This document shows, one piece after another, positions 1 to 6,321 of a DNA stretch of 8,701 bases. Numbering within the stretch: position 1 is the stretch's first letter; each line of letters begins with the position of its first letter. The DNA is from Paraprevotella sp. (GTDB taxonomy: Bacteria; Bacteroidota; Bacteroidia; Bacteroidales; Bacteroidaceae), in assembly GCA_017630975.1 (NCBI GenBank), contig JAGBUF010000031.1, forward strand, positions 1 through 8,701. Direction: 5' to 3'. A program made the translations under genes and the position numbers. Under the pieces are notes generated by a model. That model was not told where the DNA came from. It worked only from the letters and a program-made list of their open reading frames with translations, and ran no database searches.

Positions 1-191
1 AAGTGGTCTTCAGGTTCGTTAATAGATTTCATGCTATGCTCTTGTGCCGCCTTTTCTAATTCTGTGGTAATGTTATTGAACAACATATCAAACCCCATGG
101 ATTCATACCATGGCAAATCTCCTGCCTCCAACTTAAAATAGTAAGGGTACTGCTCTGCAATACTTTTTTCTAAAACATTATTTTCTTCCAT
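1..191 (-). CDS. Unrecognised small protein, 5' part only
   Basis: An open frame runs on the minus strand from ATG (191-189) off the left edge of the window: 63 codons without a stop. It begins MEENNVLEKSIAEQYPYYFK and is acidic and aromatic-rich (YPYYF, LPWYES), with no signal peptide or membrane segment. I recognise no family. The composition would suit a soluble partner or immunity-type protein, but that is a guess. No good Bacteroidetes promoter is visible upstream of it. It is transcribed divergently from everything else in the window and is separated from the men operon by degraded mobile and cell-wall gene fragments. Confidence 0.6.
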   Translation of the reverse strand, partial: MEENNVLEKSIAEQYPYYFKLEAGDLPWYESMGFDMLFNNITTELEKAAQEHSMKSINEPEDH

Positions 192-376
192 TGTAGTAAC
201 TGTTTTTTATAACATAACGATTTTTTCTTCTATTTATAGAGGTATTTCATTGAATTTAACTTTAACATGAGTTCGTTATAAGAACTTTGATTTAATTACT
301 TAAAAAATTAAGAGAATAGTGGAAGGATTGTAATTTTATCTTTACATAATCAGAAATTTTACAAACGATTATCGCT
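192..376. other. AT-rich intergenic stretch, nothing recognised
   Basis: About 185 bp of AT-rich sequence separate the minus-strand gene from the transposase remnant. A near match to the Bacteroidetes -7 box (TATCTTTA, 337-344) sits about 33 bp before the remnant's ATG and could be its old promoter. I found no terminal inverted repeat of an insertion sequence. Confidence 0.4.
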
Positions 377-490
377 ATGTTCTCCGAGGATAAAGTTACT
401 GAAATTTTCTATTTGGAAGATAATTTTTGTAAGTATTTTGACACTCAACAAGAAAATGTTTCCTATGTGGCTACTATAATAGGTTTATAG
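377..490 (+). pseudogene. N-terminal remnant of IS982-family transposase
   Basis: ATG at 377 opens a 37-residue frame ending in TAG (488-490). It begins MFSEDKVTEIFYLEDNFCKY. The pattern DKVTEIF-x4-DxFCK at the very N-terminus is what I know from Bacteroidales IS982-family transposases, which are normally close to 300 residues. After about 25 residues the resemblance stops and the frame runs into a stop. The rest of the transposase and its DDE catalytic core are absent downstream, where a dacB fragment follows within 30 bp. I therefore read it as the 5' scar of an old insertion sequence, not a functional gene. The family assignment rests on this short motif only. Confidence 0.55.
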
Positions 491-519
491 AAATAATGAA
501 AGGGGAGCTTTTTAATTAA

Positions 520-717
520 CGATATGCTTACACCCATCAACATGTGTACGAGTCTTTCTATCAATCTTTACCCATAGCCGGCGTGTATTCTCTTGCCGGT
601 TATGCAACTGCTGCCAATGGGCATCAATTGGCGTTTTGTATCATCAATCAAGGAGTGGAGAGCGCATCGGAGGCACGTGTTTTTCAAGATAAAGTTTGTG
701 TGTTGTTGTGTAAATAA
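520..717 (+). pseudogene. C-terminal remnant of DacB-type carboxypeptidase
   Basis: This 65-codon frame has no start codon: it opens just after a TAA at 517-519 and ends with TAA at 715-717. It contains ESFYQSLPIAGV followed directly by YSLAGYATAANGHQLAF. Both blocks are typical of the C-terminal transpeptidase part of class C penicillin-binding proteins (E. coli PBP4 has LPVAG and, later, GVYNLAGFITTASGQRMAF). In intact enzymes roughly 30 residues, including the KTG motif, lie between them. Here the blocks are fused in frame, so KTG is lost. The SxxK and SxN parts are absent altogether. This is a doubly truncated pseudogene, left beside the IS982-like scar, and no activity is expected. Confidence 0.75.
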
Positions 718-719
718 AA

Positions 720-744
720 GATGTTTTTTCCGCTAAAAAACGTC
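720..744 (+). terminator. Weak AT-rich hairpin after dacB remnant
   Basis: A 10-bp stem (720-729 with 735-744; one U-G pair, six A-U pairs in a row) closes a 5-nt loop, 3 nt after the dacB stop codon. No T-run follows the 3' arm, so it is a poor intrinsic terminator by itself. It may be the old dacB terminator, or it may insulate the men promoter. Confidence 0.35.
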
Positions 745-795
745 AAAGCGAGGATAAAATCAATCCGTCTCTCCATTATTTAGAAACGCTTTTCT

Positions 796-803
796 TATCT
801 TTG
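796..803 (+). promoter_or_regulatory. Probable men operon promoter (-7 box)
   Basis: TATCTTTG matches the Bacteroidetes sigma-ABfr -7 consensus TAnnTTTG exactly. It lies 28 bp before the ATG at 832, giving a leader of about 20 nt. No clear -33 TTTG is present at the usual 19-21 bp spacing. This is the only good promoter before the men genes, which are otherwise packed with overlaps or short gaps. Confidence 0.6.
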
Positions 804-831
804 TCATAAGACAATTTAAAAATTGCGACTT

Positions 832-2064
832 ATGAAGTATAAGATGTTGGTACTCGACGTGGACGGCACATTGCTGAACGACGAGAAAATGATAAGCAAA
901 CGCACTGCGCACGCCCTGCGAAAAGTGCAGCAAATGGGTATAAGAGTGATGTTGGCTTCCGGACGTCCCACTTACGGATTGTTACCGTTGGCGAAGCAGT
1001 TGGACTTGGGATCTTATGATGGTTTTATCCTTTCCTATAATGGGGGGCAGGTCATCAAAGCCTCCAATGGTGAAGTGATATTTGAGCGTCGCATCAACCC
1101 CGAGCAGATACCTTATTTGGAGAAAAAAGCCGTGAAGAATGATTTTGCCATCATGACTTATAATGGCGATATGGTGGTGACGAACCGTGCTGACAACGCA
1201 CATGTGGCTGCCGAAGCCGAACTGAATGGCATGAAGTTGGAAGAACAAGAACTTTTCTCGGTAGTGATAGACTATTCGCCCTGCAAATGTATGCTGGTGA
1301 GTGATGACGAGGAGGCTTTGGTGGGATTAGAACAACATTGGAAGCGTCGCCTGAATGGTGTGCTCGATGTGTTCCGCTCGGAGCCTTACTTCCTTGAGGT
1401 GGTGGCAAGTGGTGTAGACAAAGGAAATACATTGGCAGCTGTCATGGAGATGTTCGATGTCAAGACGGACGAAGTAATGGCATTTGGCGACGGTGTGGCA
1501 GACGTGTCTATGTTGCAATTGGCAGGTATGGGCATCGCCATGGGTAATGCGCCCGACTCAGTGAAACGCTGTGCCGACCATATCACTCTCTCCAATAACG
1601 AAGACGGTGTGGCGGTAGCTGTAGAGAATCTTATTTTGGAGGAGATACGCAATGCCGGAGTACCATTGGAAGTGCTGAACGAACAGTCTAAATCGACCTT
1701 GATGGGTAACTTGGGCATACAATATACTTTTGCTTCACCCGAACGCATGGAAGCTACGATGCCGGTGGATCATCGCACGCGTCAGCCTTTTGGTATTCTG
1801 CATGGCGGTGCTACATTGGCATTGGCAGAGACGGTGGCGGGCATCGGTTCAATGATAGCTTGTAATCCCGATGAATTCGTGGTGGGACAGCAGGTGAGTG
1901 GTAATCATATCTCCTCGGCTCACGAGGGCGATACAGTGCGCGCCGTAGCCACCATCGTACATAAGGGACGCTCCTCACATGTGTGGAACGTGGATGTGTT
2001 CACTTCCACCGGTAAGTTGGTGTCGTCGGTCAGAGTGATGAACAGTGTATTGAAACGTAGATAG
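832..2064 (+). CDS. HAD hydrolase fused to DHNA-CoA thioesterase
   Basis: This 410-residue protein has two domains. Residues 1-270 are a Cof-type HAD phosphatase: motif I DVDGT (9-13), motif II SGRP, the motif III lysine in KGNTL, and motif IV GDGVAD. Motif IV has Ala where Cof proteins usually have Asn (GDGxND). Residues 277-410 are a hotdog thioesterase of the YdiI/PaaI type, with HGGATLALAET: His324 and the catalytic-type Glu333 are present. The position at the head of a men operon supports hydrolysis of DHNA-CoA to DHNA for the thioesterase half. The HAD substrate cannot be read from sequence. I chose ATG 832 (MKYKMLVLDVDGT) over an in-frame TTG at 823. The TAG stop shares its G with the GTG start of menF, so the two are translationally coupled. 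Confidence 0.88.
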   Translation: MKYKMLVLDVDGTLLNDEKMISKRTAHALRKVQQMGIRVMLASGRPTYGLLPLAKQLDLGSYDGFILSYNGGQVIKASNGEVIFERRINPEQIPYLEKKAVKNDFAIMTYNGDMVVTNRADNAHVAAEAELNGMKLEEQELFSVVIDYSPCKCMLVSDDEEALVGLEQHWKRRLNGVLDVFRSEPYFLEVVASGVDKGNTLAAVMEMFDVKTDEVMAFGDGVADVSMLQLAGMGIAMGNAPDSVKRCADHITLSNNEDGVAVAVENLILEEIRNAGVPLEVLNEQSKSTLMGNLGIQYTFASPERMEATMPVDHRTRQPFGILHGGATLALAETVAGIGSMIACNPDEFVVGQQVSGNHISSAHEGDTVRAVATIVHKGRSSHVWNVDVFTSTGKLVSSVRVMNSVLKRR

Positions 2065-3086
2065 TGGATCGAACAATAATAGAAGAATGGATCAAGGCGG
2101 ACAAGCCTTTCGTGGTCTTTCGTGAACCGGGTGAACGATGTGTGAAAGCTATTTCTGCCAATAGCCTACAGGCATTGGCGGACATCAGTGAATTGAAAGG
2201 TCATGCTGGCTATGTTTTTGCTCCGTTCAGACCAAGTGATGAGTTTCCAATATGGTTGTTACCGGAAGAGGAGGTCGTAACTTTTACGCTCGGCGAAGAA
2301 TACGACGATGTGCCGGAGGCTCCGGCACCGGTTCCTTTTTGCGGTGGGTGGTTTGATTATCCTTCTGCATCTTATTGCCGGACATTTCAAACTTTTAAGG
2401 CTGCATTATCTGGAGGTGATTTTGAAAAACTGGTCTTGTCAAGAAAGGTAATTATCCCTCTTCCCACAGGTTTTTCATGGCTGAACGCATTTGGGGTAGC
2501 CTGCAAGCGATATGTGCACTCTTATGTTTCGTTGTTCTATGCTCCACAAACAGGTTTTTGGTTGGGAGCCACTCCGGAAATTTTGCTTTCCGGACAAGAG
2601 GGAAGGTTTCAGACGGTAGCATTGGCAGGGACTCAGGTTCTGACCGACGAATGTAAGATGCCGCAATGGAGTGAAAAAAACAAGAATGAGCAGTGTCTGG
2701 TTACTGATTTTATTGCTGATATCCTACATGCTTCCGGAACATCTCCCGAGATCAAAGGGCCGATAACAGTAACCGCCGGCAGCTTGGCACACTTGAAGAC
2801 GGAGTTTAATTTCGTTCTGCAGGATGAAACTTGCTTATTGTCTTTGTTGCAGGCATTGCATCCAACGCCGGCAGTATGTGGAGTGGAAAAGTCAAAGGCT
2901 TATGACTTTATTGCATCCCAAGAGGGGTACGACCGCAGTTATTATTCAGGATTCTTAGGACAATATAATCCTTGTGGAAAAACACGGTTGTATGTGAATT
3001 TGCGCTGTATGAATGGGGACATGTCAGACCATCTTTGTTTATATGCAGGTGGGGGCTTGTTGCCCACATCGGTATTGGAGGAGTAG
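2064..3086 (+). CDS. menF: Isochorismate synthase MenF, C-terminally truncated
   Basis: Isochorismate synthase converts chorismate to isochorismate, the first committed step to menaquinone. The chorismate-binding core is well preserved. The general-base lysine is Lys122 in EKLVLSRK, and the general-acid glutamate is Glu172 in ATPEILL; their 50-residue spacing equals K190-E240 of E. coli MenF. LAGT (187-190), HLKTE and HPTPAVCGVEKSKA follow. The protein stops at residue 340 after SVLEE with TAG at 3084-3086. In the same frame, W-LETERKLQTMKY continues up to a TAG at 3168. This is the conserved C-terminal EWxET-x3-K block, whose Glu is a Mg2+ ligand (E416 in E. coli MenF, E376 in EntC). The annotated product is thus a probable nonsense allele and is expected to be inactive. 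The start is GTG, overlapping the upstream stop codon by 1 nt. Confidence 0.85.
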   Translation: MDRTIIEEWIKADKPFVVFREPGERCVKAISANSLQALADISELKGHAGYVFAPFRPSDEFPIWLLPEEEVVTFTLGEEYDDVPEAPAPVPFCGGWFDYPSASYCRTFQTFKAALSGGDFEKLVLSRKVIIPLPTGFSWLNAFGVACKRYVHSYVSLFYAPQTGFWLGATPEILLSGQEGRFQTVALAGTQVLTDECKMPQWSEKNKNEQCLVTDFIADILHASGTSPEIKGPITVTAGSLAHLKTEFNFVLQDETCLLSLLQALHPTPAVCGVEKSKAYDFIASQEGYDRSYYSGFLGQYNPCGKTRLYVNLRCMNGDMSDHLCLYAGGGLLPTSVLEE

Positions 3087-3170
3087 TGGTTGGAGACGGA
3101 AAGGAAATTACAAACCATGAAATATGTGATATATAAATGTACACAGATAAGAAAAACGTCTTGCAATTAG
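3087..3170 (+). pseudogene. menF: Detached C-terminal codons of menF after TAG
   Basis: Directly after the menF TAG (3084-3086) the same frame stays open for 27 codons to TAG at 3168-3170. It reads [17 protein letters not shown] and then a less conserved tail that overlaps the first 34 nt of menD. It aligns with the C-terminal motif of EntC/MenF enzymes: Trp (3087), the Mg2+-ligand Glu (3093-3095) and the conserved Lys (3105-3107) are all present. The parsimonious ancestral form is GAG-GAG-GAG-TGG, with a single G-to-T change creating the stop. Other genes in the window also end in TAG, so reassignment of that codon is unlikely. Confidence 0.75.
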
Positions 3171-4768
3171 TGACTTTACTGCGGGATTTCGGTATCACTC
3201 ATGTGGTGTGTTGTCCCGGAAGCAGGAATGCACCCATCATCAGTGCTTTTGCTGAATGTGAAGCATTCGAATGTCATTCTGTCGTGGATGAACGGAGTGC
3301 CGGGTTTATGGCTATCGGTATGGCACAACAAACGAGACGTCCGGTGGCGGTATGTGTCACTTCGGGGTCGGCATTGCTCAATCTGCATCCCGCAGTGGCA
3401 GAAGCCTTTTATCAGCAAGTACCATTAGTGGTGATTTCTGCCGATCGTCCGGCGGCATGGATTGGGCAGATGGACGGACAGACATTACCTCAAGTGGGGG
3501 TGTTCGGTTCTTTGGTGCGCCAATCTGTTCAATTGCCGGAGGTGAATACCGATGAGGACGAATGGTATTGCAATCGTCTGATCAATGAGGCGTTGCTCTT
3601 GATTTCTCGTCACACATCCGGACCCGTGCATATCAATGTGCCGTTGAGCGAACCATTGTTCCGGTACACCACTCCTGATTTGCCCAATGTTCGAAAGATA
3701 AAAAGCATTCCAAATTTAGGCAATGGCGAAGCTATTAAATACTATTTATATGCTGCTCAAATGCAGTTTAAACGTCCTTTAATCATCATTGGACAGACAC
3801 CGACTGCCGAAGCGATGAAGGTCTATAACATCCCAAAGGGGATGGCTTGTGTAGCTGAGTTGCCGGGCAATACCCCGGATGCGGTGCGTGGCATTGACGT
3901 GGCTTTGCATGCTTGTGGCAATAGTGATGAGCTGAGACCGGACCTTGTCATTACTTGTGGTGGGCATATCGTATCAAAACGATTGAAGTCTTTCCTGCGC
4001 AACACAAAGGGACTGACGCATTGGCATATCAGTCCGGATGGTGAGGTGGTGGATTTGTTCTGTGCCCTTCAAGTGGTATTTGAAACTACCCCCAAGGAGT
4101 TTTTTGACTTGTTGTCCGAAACATGGTCGGGTGATGATAAGTATGCGTCATTGGTGCGTGAGCATTGTGCTGAACTTCCATCACCGACACCGGAATATTC
4201 TGGACTGGCGGCAGTCAAAGAAATGATGAAGGTACTGCCGGAGTGGAGTGTACTGCATCTTGCCAATAGTAGTGCTATACGGTTGGCTGAACTCTTTCCG
4301 TTGAGGAGGGGAGTGGAGGTGTGTGCCAATCGAGGGGTGAACGGCATAGAAGGTTCTCTCTCCACAGCGATAGGATATGCAGCATGTGACGACAGACTGA
4401 ATGTGTTGTTGATAGGCGATTTGAGTTTCTTCTATGATATGAATGCGTTGCGCAACGAGGACATCAGCCATAATCTTCGCATAGTGTTGCTCAACAATGG
4501 TGGTGGAGCCATTTTCCGTAATGTACAGGGAATGGAGGTGAAGGGTGAGAGCGGTCGTTTAGTGACAGCCACTCACGGGACGAGTGCTGAGGCATGGGCG
4601 AGGGCGTTGGATTTTGCTTATCTGAAGGTGACTGATGAGACTTCATTGCAGTATGCCATGATAGAAATGACATGTCCTTACGACCGACCGGTATTCATCG
4701 AGGTATTTACCCATGCCGAAACCGATGCTGAAGAATGGAAAAGATATTACGAACAAATAAAGAAATGA
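3137..4768 (+). CDS. menD: SEPHCHC synthase MenD
   Basis: MenD is a thiamine-diphosphate enzyme that adds the succinic-semialdehyde unit from 2-oxoglutarate to isochorismate, giving SEPHCHC. The 543 residues match the usual length of about 550. Visible motifs, in order: CPGSRNAPI (26-34), VVDERSAGF with the cofactor-activating Glu52, [14 protein letters not shown], the ThDP/metal motif [10 protein letters not shown] starting at residue 427, and NNGGGAIF near 453. All look intact. The ATG lies 50 nt after the premature menF stop but would sit inside the un-truncated menF frame. In the ancestral operon the two genes therefore overlapped and were probably translationally coupled, so the menF nonsense codon may also lower menD translation. 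The stop codon overlaps the menB start (ATGA). Confidence 0.95.
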   Translation: MYTDKKNVLQLVTLLRDFGITHVVCCPGSRNAPIISAFAECEAFECHSVVDERSAGFMAIGMAQQTRRPVAVCVTSGSALLNLHPAVAEAFYQQVPLVVISADRPAAWIGQMDGQTLPQVGVFGSLVRQSVQLPEVNTDEDEWYCNRLINEALLLISRHTSGPVHINVPLSEPLFRYTTPDLPNVRKIKSIPNLGNGEAIKYYLYAAQMQFKRPLIIIGQTPTAEAMKVYNIPKGMACVAELPGNTPDAVRGIDVALHACGNSDELRPDLVITCGGHIVSKRLKSFLRNTKGLTHWHISPDGEVVDLFCALQVVFETTPKEFFDLLSETWSGDDKYASLVREHCAELPSPTPEYSGLAAVKEMMKVLPEWSVLHLANSSAIRLAELFPLRRGVEVCANRGVNGIEGSLSTAIGYAACDDRLNVLLIGDLSFFYDMNALRNEDISHNLRIVLLNNGGGAIFRNVQGMEVKGESGRLVTATHGTSAEAWARALDFAYLKVTDETSLQYAMIEMTCPYDRPVFIEVFTHAETDAEEWKRYYEQIKK

Positions 4769-5574
4769 CTATGAATAGAGAGTGGACTATTATCAAGGAA
4801 TACGAAGATATTATCTTTGATTTTTATAAGGGAATAGCACGTATCATCATCAACCGACCGCAGGTGCGCAATGCTTTCACCCCTCAAACGGTGTCAGAGA
4901 TGAGCGATGCTTTGCGCATCTGTCTGAATCGTCAGGACGTGCGTGTCATTGTGCTGACCGGAGCAGGTGATAAGGCTTTTTGTAGCGGTGGTGATATGCA
5001 CGTCAAGGGACATGGAGGATATGTGGGCAACGATGGAGTGCCCCGTTTGAATGTGCTTGAAGTGCAGAAACAAATACGTTCCATGCCGAAGCCTGTGATT
5101 GCAGCTGTGAACGGCTTTGCCATAGGCGGCGGACATGTGTTGCATGTGGTTTGTGACCTGACCATTGCTTCGGACAATGCCATCTTTGGTCAGACCGGTC
5201 CTCGTGTGGGTAGTTTCGATGCCGGTTTCGGTTCGTCTTATTTGGCGCGTGTCGTAGGACAGAAGAAAGCACGCGAGATATGGTTCCTATGTCGCAAATA
5301 CAATGCTCAGGAGGCATTGGACATGGGATTGGTTAACAAAGTCGTGCCATTGGAACAGTTGGAAGACGAGTATGTGGCATGGGCGGAGGAGATGATGCAA
5401 CTCAGTCCGTTAGCACTGCGCATGATAAAGGTGGGACTGAATGCCGAATTGGACGGACAAGCTGGTATTCAGGAACTGGCAGGCGATGCCACGATGCTTT
5501 ACTACATGACAGAGGAGGCACAGGAAGGCGGACGTGCGTTCTTGGAGAAGCGCCGACCAAAGTGGCAAGAATAG
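4765..5574 (+). CDS. menB: 1,4-dihydroxy-2-naphthoyl-CoA synthase MenB
   Basis: MenB is a crotonase-fold enzyme that closes the ring of o-succinylbenzoyl-CoA to DHNA-CoA. The 269 residues carry [12 protein letters not shown] (oxyanion and active-site loop), [40 protein letters not shown] and [13 protein letters not shown]. The last two blocks are nearly identical to E. coli MenB and contain the Q-T-G and Trp features of bicarbonate-dependent MenB enzymes. I chose ATG 4765 (MTMNREWT) because it overlaps the menD stop as ATGA and fits the usual N-terminus. ATG 4771 is possible, whereas the longer in-frame opening from 4735 lies inside menD. It is the last men gene here, since no menC or menE follows. 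Confidence 0.95.
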   Translation: MTMNREWTIIKEYEDIIFDFYKGIARIIINRPQVRNAFTPQTVSEMSDALRICLNRQDVRVIVLTGAGDKAFCSGGDMHVKGHGGYVGNDGVPRLNVLEVQKQIRSMPKPVIAAVNGFAIGGGHVLHVVCDLTIASDNAIFGQTGPRVGSFDAGFGSSYLARVVGQKKAREIWFLCRKYNAQEALDMGLVNKVVPLEQLEDEYVAWAEEMMQLSPLALRMIKVGLNAELDGQAGIQELAGDATMLYYMTEEAQEGGRAFLEKRRPKWQE

Positions 5575-5609
5575 CCCTTGTTTGTAAAAACTTTTTATTC
5601 TCAAAAAAT

Positions 5610-5663
5610 AAGGTAAAATTACGAGGCTCGAAAATTTTTTTCCGGGCTTCGTAATTTTATTTT
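5610..5663 (+). terminator. Strong hairpin terminator after menB
   Basis: A 16-bp stem (5615-5630 with 5643-5658, two G-U pairs) is extendable to about 21 bp with the A/T flanks (5610-5614 with 5659-5663). It encloses a 12-nt loop and begins about 35 nt after the menB stop. It is followed by a T-rich tract on the plus strand. On the minus strand it is followed by a run of six T's, so it may work in both directions. The 3' arm (5645-5651, GGCTTCG) can also pair with CGAAGCC at 5664-5670, giving an alternative, mutually exclusive hairpin. Confidence 0.75.
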
Positions 5664-5891
5664 CGAAGCCTCAAAGTTATGCTTTTCGTGCTGCAAATTT
5701 TTCTTTTCGGCTTTGCTTTATAATCCATTATTTTTCAATACGTTGCAAACTTGTTTTTTGAAAACTTGCAAAAATCCCTGAAAAATCAGTGTAAAGAAAT
5801 TTCTTGTTTTGTATAGATGCAAAATCCAAAGATATTCCTCCCTCTTCTCTAAATATATCTGTCCGAATCCCCTCTATTTAAAAAGTTTTTC
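5664..5891. other. AT-rich non-coding spacer
   Basis: About 230 bp of T-rich sequence with no credible gene on either strand. A 12-bp perfect palindrome AAGAAATTTCTT lies at 5794-5805. Short repeats of TTGCAAA occur around 5740-5775. I see no tRNA, integrase site or insertion sequence end. Confidence 0.5.
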
Positions 5892-5899
5892 TAAATTTG
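5892..5899 (+). promoter_or_regulatory. Promoter -7 box before structured RNA
   Basis: TAAATTTG is an exact match to the Bacteroidetes -7 consensus TAnnTTTG. Transcription would start near 5905, right at the beginning of the structured region. No good -33 TTTG is visible at the standard distance. Confidence 0.55.
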
Positions 5900-5958
5900 C
5901 AATGTCCTACGCCGATGTTACTCCTTGCGAGGAGAACGGTAAGGGTGGGACAAGACAT

Positions 5959-5997
5959 ATGAAAGGCGTTTACTACGCTTTGGTTTTGACATCCTGA
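5959..5997 (+). CDS. Possible 12-residue leader peptide
   Basis: ATG 5959 to TGA 5995-5997 encodes MKGVYYALVLTS. It lies wholly inside the structured RNA. The second half covers the 5' arm (5973-5990) of the long stem and the stop sits in its loop. A translating ribosome would melt that stem, the geometry of a translational attenuator. There is no recognisable ribosome binding site, which is normal in Bacteroidales. Chance occurrence of so short a frame is quite likely. Confidence 0.2.
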   Translation: MKGVYYALVLTS

Positions 5998-6210
5998 AAT
6001 CCTGAGAAAATTTCAATCGTAGTCAAGAACAAAGCAACGTAGATGTCCCGTGGGTATGCTATATACATACCAAGCTATGCCTTGATAGCCATTGGTGTAT
6101 CTTTACATTATTGGCAACTTTTGGCATAGTTGGTTGTTTGTACATATCGGCGTGGGGCTTCGGCGTTGCTCGTTTCAACTACGATGGGCAATTCTCAGGA
6201 GCCTCAGGAT

Positions 6211-6247
6211 GTGGAGCGAGCGACATGCAGGGCTTCACGCTTTTTTT
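6211..6247 (+). terminator. Intrinsic terminator or attenuator hairpin
   Basis: GTGGAGC (6211-6217) pairs over all 7 positions with GCTTCAC (6232-6238; one G-U pair) around a 14-nt loop. GC and seven T's (6241-6247) follow. It stands upstream of the methyltransferase ATG at 6322, so it either ends a discrete ncRNA or attenuates read-through into the restriction-modification genes. Confidence 0.5.
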
Positions 6248-6321
6248 ATGTCTTTACCTTACTATCATTGAATAACACTTGCGGTTGTGTAGCCTTGGCC
6301 GTATATAATATGGTATGCGCT

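Larger units (their letters stand above)
5903..6247 (+). ncRNA. Candidate structured RNA or long 5' leader
   Basis: About 345 nt between a -7 box and a T-run are dense in stems. TGTCC 5903-5907 pairs with GGACA 5948-5952, enclosing hairpin 5917-5937 (GTT-A-CTCCT, loop TGCG, AGGAGAAC). A long stem joins 5973-5990 to 6022-6042 (CTAC plus GCTTTGGTTTTGAC; one mismatch, one G-U pair, 3-nt bulge), and its apical loop holds TGAAAT 5995-6000 with ATTTCA 6010-6015. Then come GGTATG/CATACC (6053-6071), GCTAT/ATAGC (6074-6089) and the terminal hairpin at 6211-6247. It is not RNase P, tmRNA or 6S RNA by any motif I know. It could be an independent ncRNA, or an attenuator leader for the methyltransferase-nuclease pair beginning 75 nt downstream. 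Confidence 0.5.

Noticed and set aside
823..831. TTG at 823 as start of the HAD-thioesterase
   Set aside because: It adds only MRL before the ATG at 832; MKYKMLVLDVDGT from the ATG is the usual HAD N-terminus.
4735..4764. Extended MenB N-terminus from 4735
   Set aside because: It lies inside the menD 3' end; ATG 4765 gives the normal N-terminus and an ATGA overlap.
982..5604. Many minus-strand open frames opposite the men genes
   Set aside because: They lie antisense to well-conserved genes and are low-complexity or motif-free, as expected for shadows of the coding strand.
5379..5654. 91-codon plus-strand frame overlapping the menB end
   Set aside because: It is out of frame with the strongly conserved menB coding sequence, runs through the terminator and has no recognisable motif.
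5809..5997. 62-codon frame before and inside the structured RNA
   Set aside because: It spans the promoter box and several stems and has no protein-like motifs; only its last 12 codons are kept, as a possible leader peptide.
5903..6247. RNase P RNA, tmRNA or 6S RNA
   Set aside because: The signature sequences of RNase P (GAGGAAAGUCC-like) and of tmRNA (ALAA-type tag, tRNA-like ends) are absent, and length and layout do not fit 6S RNA.
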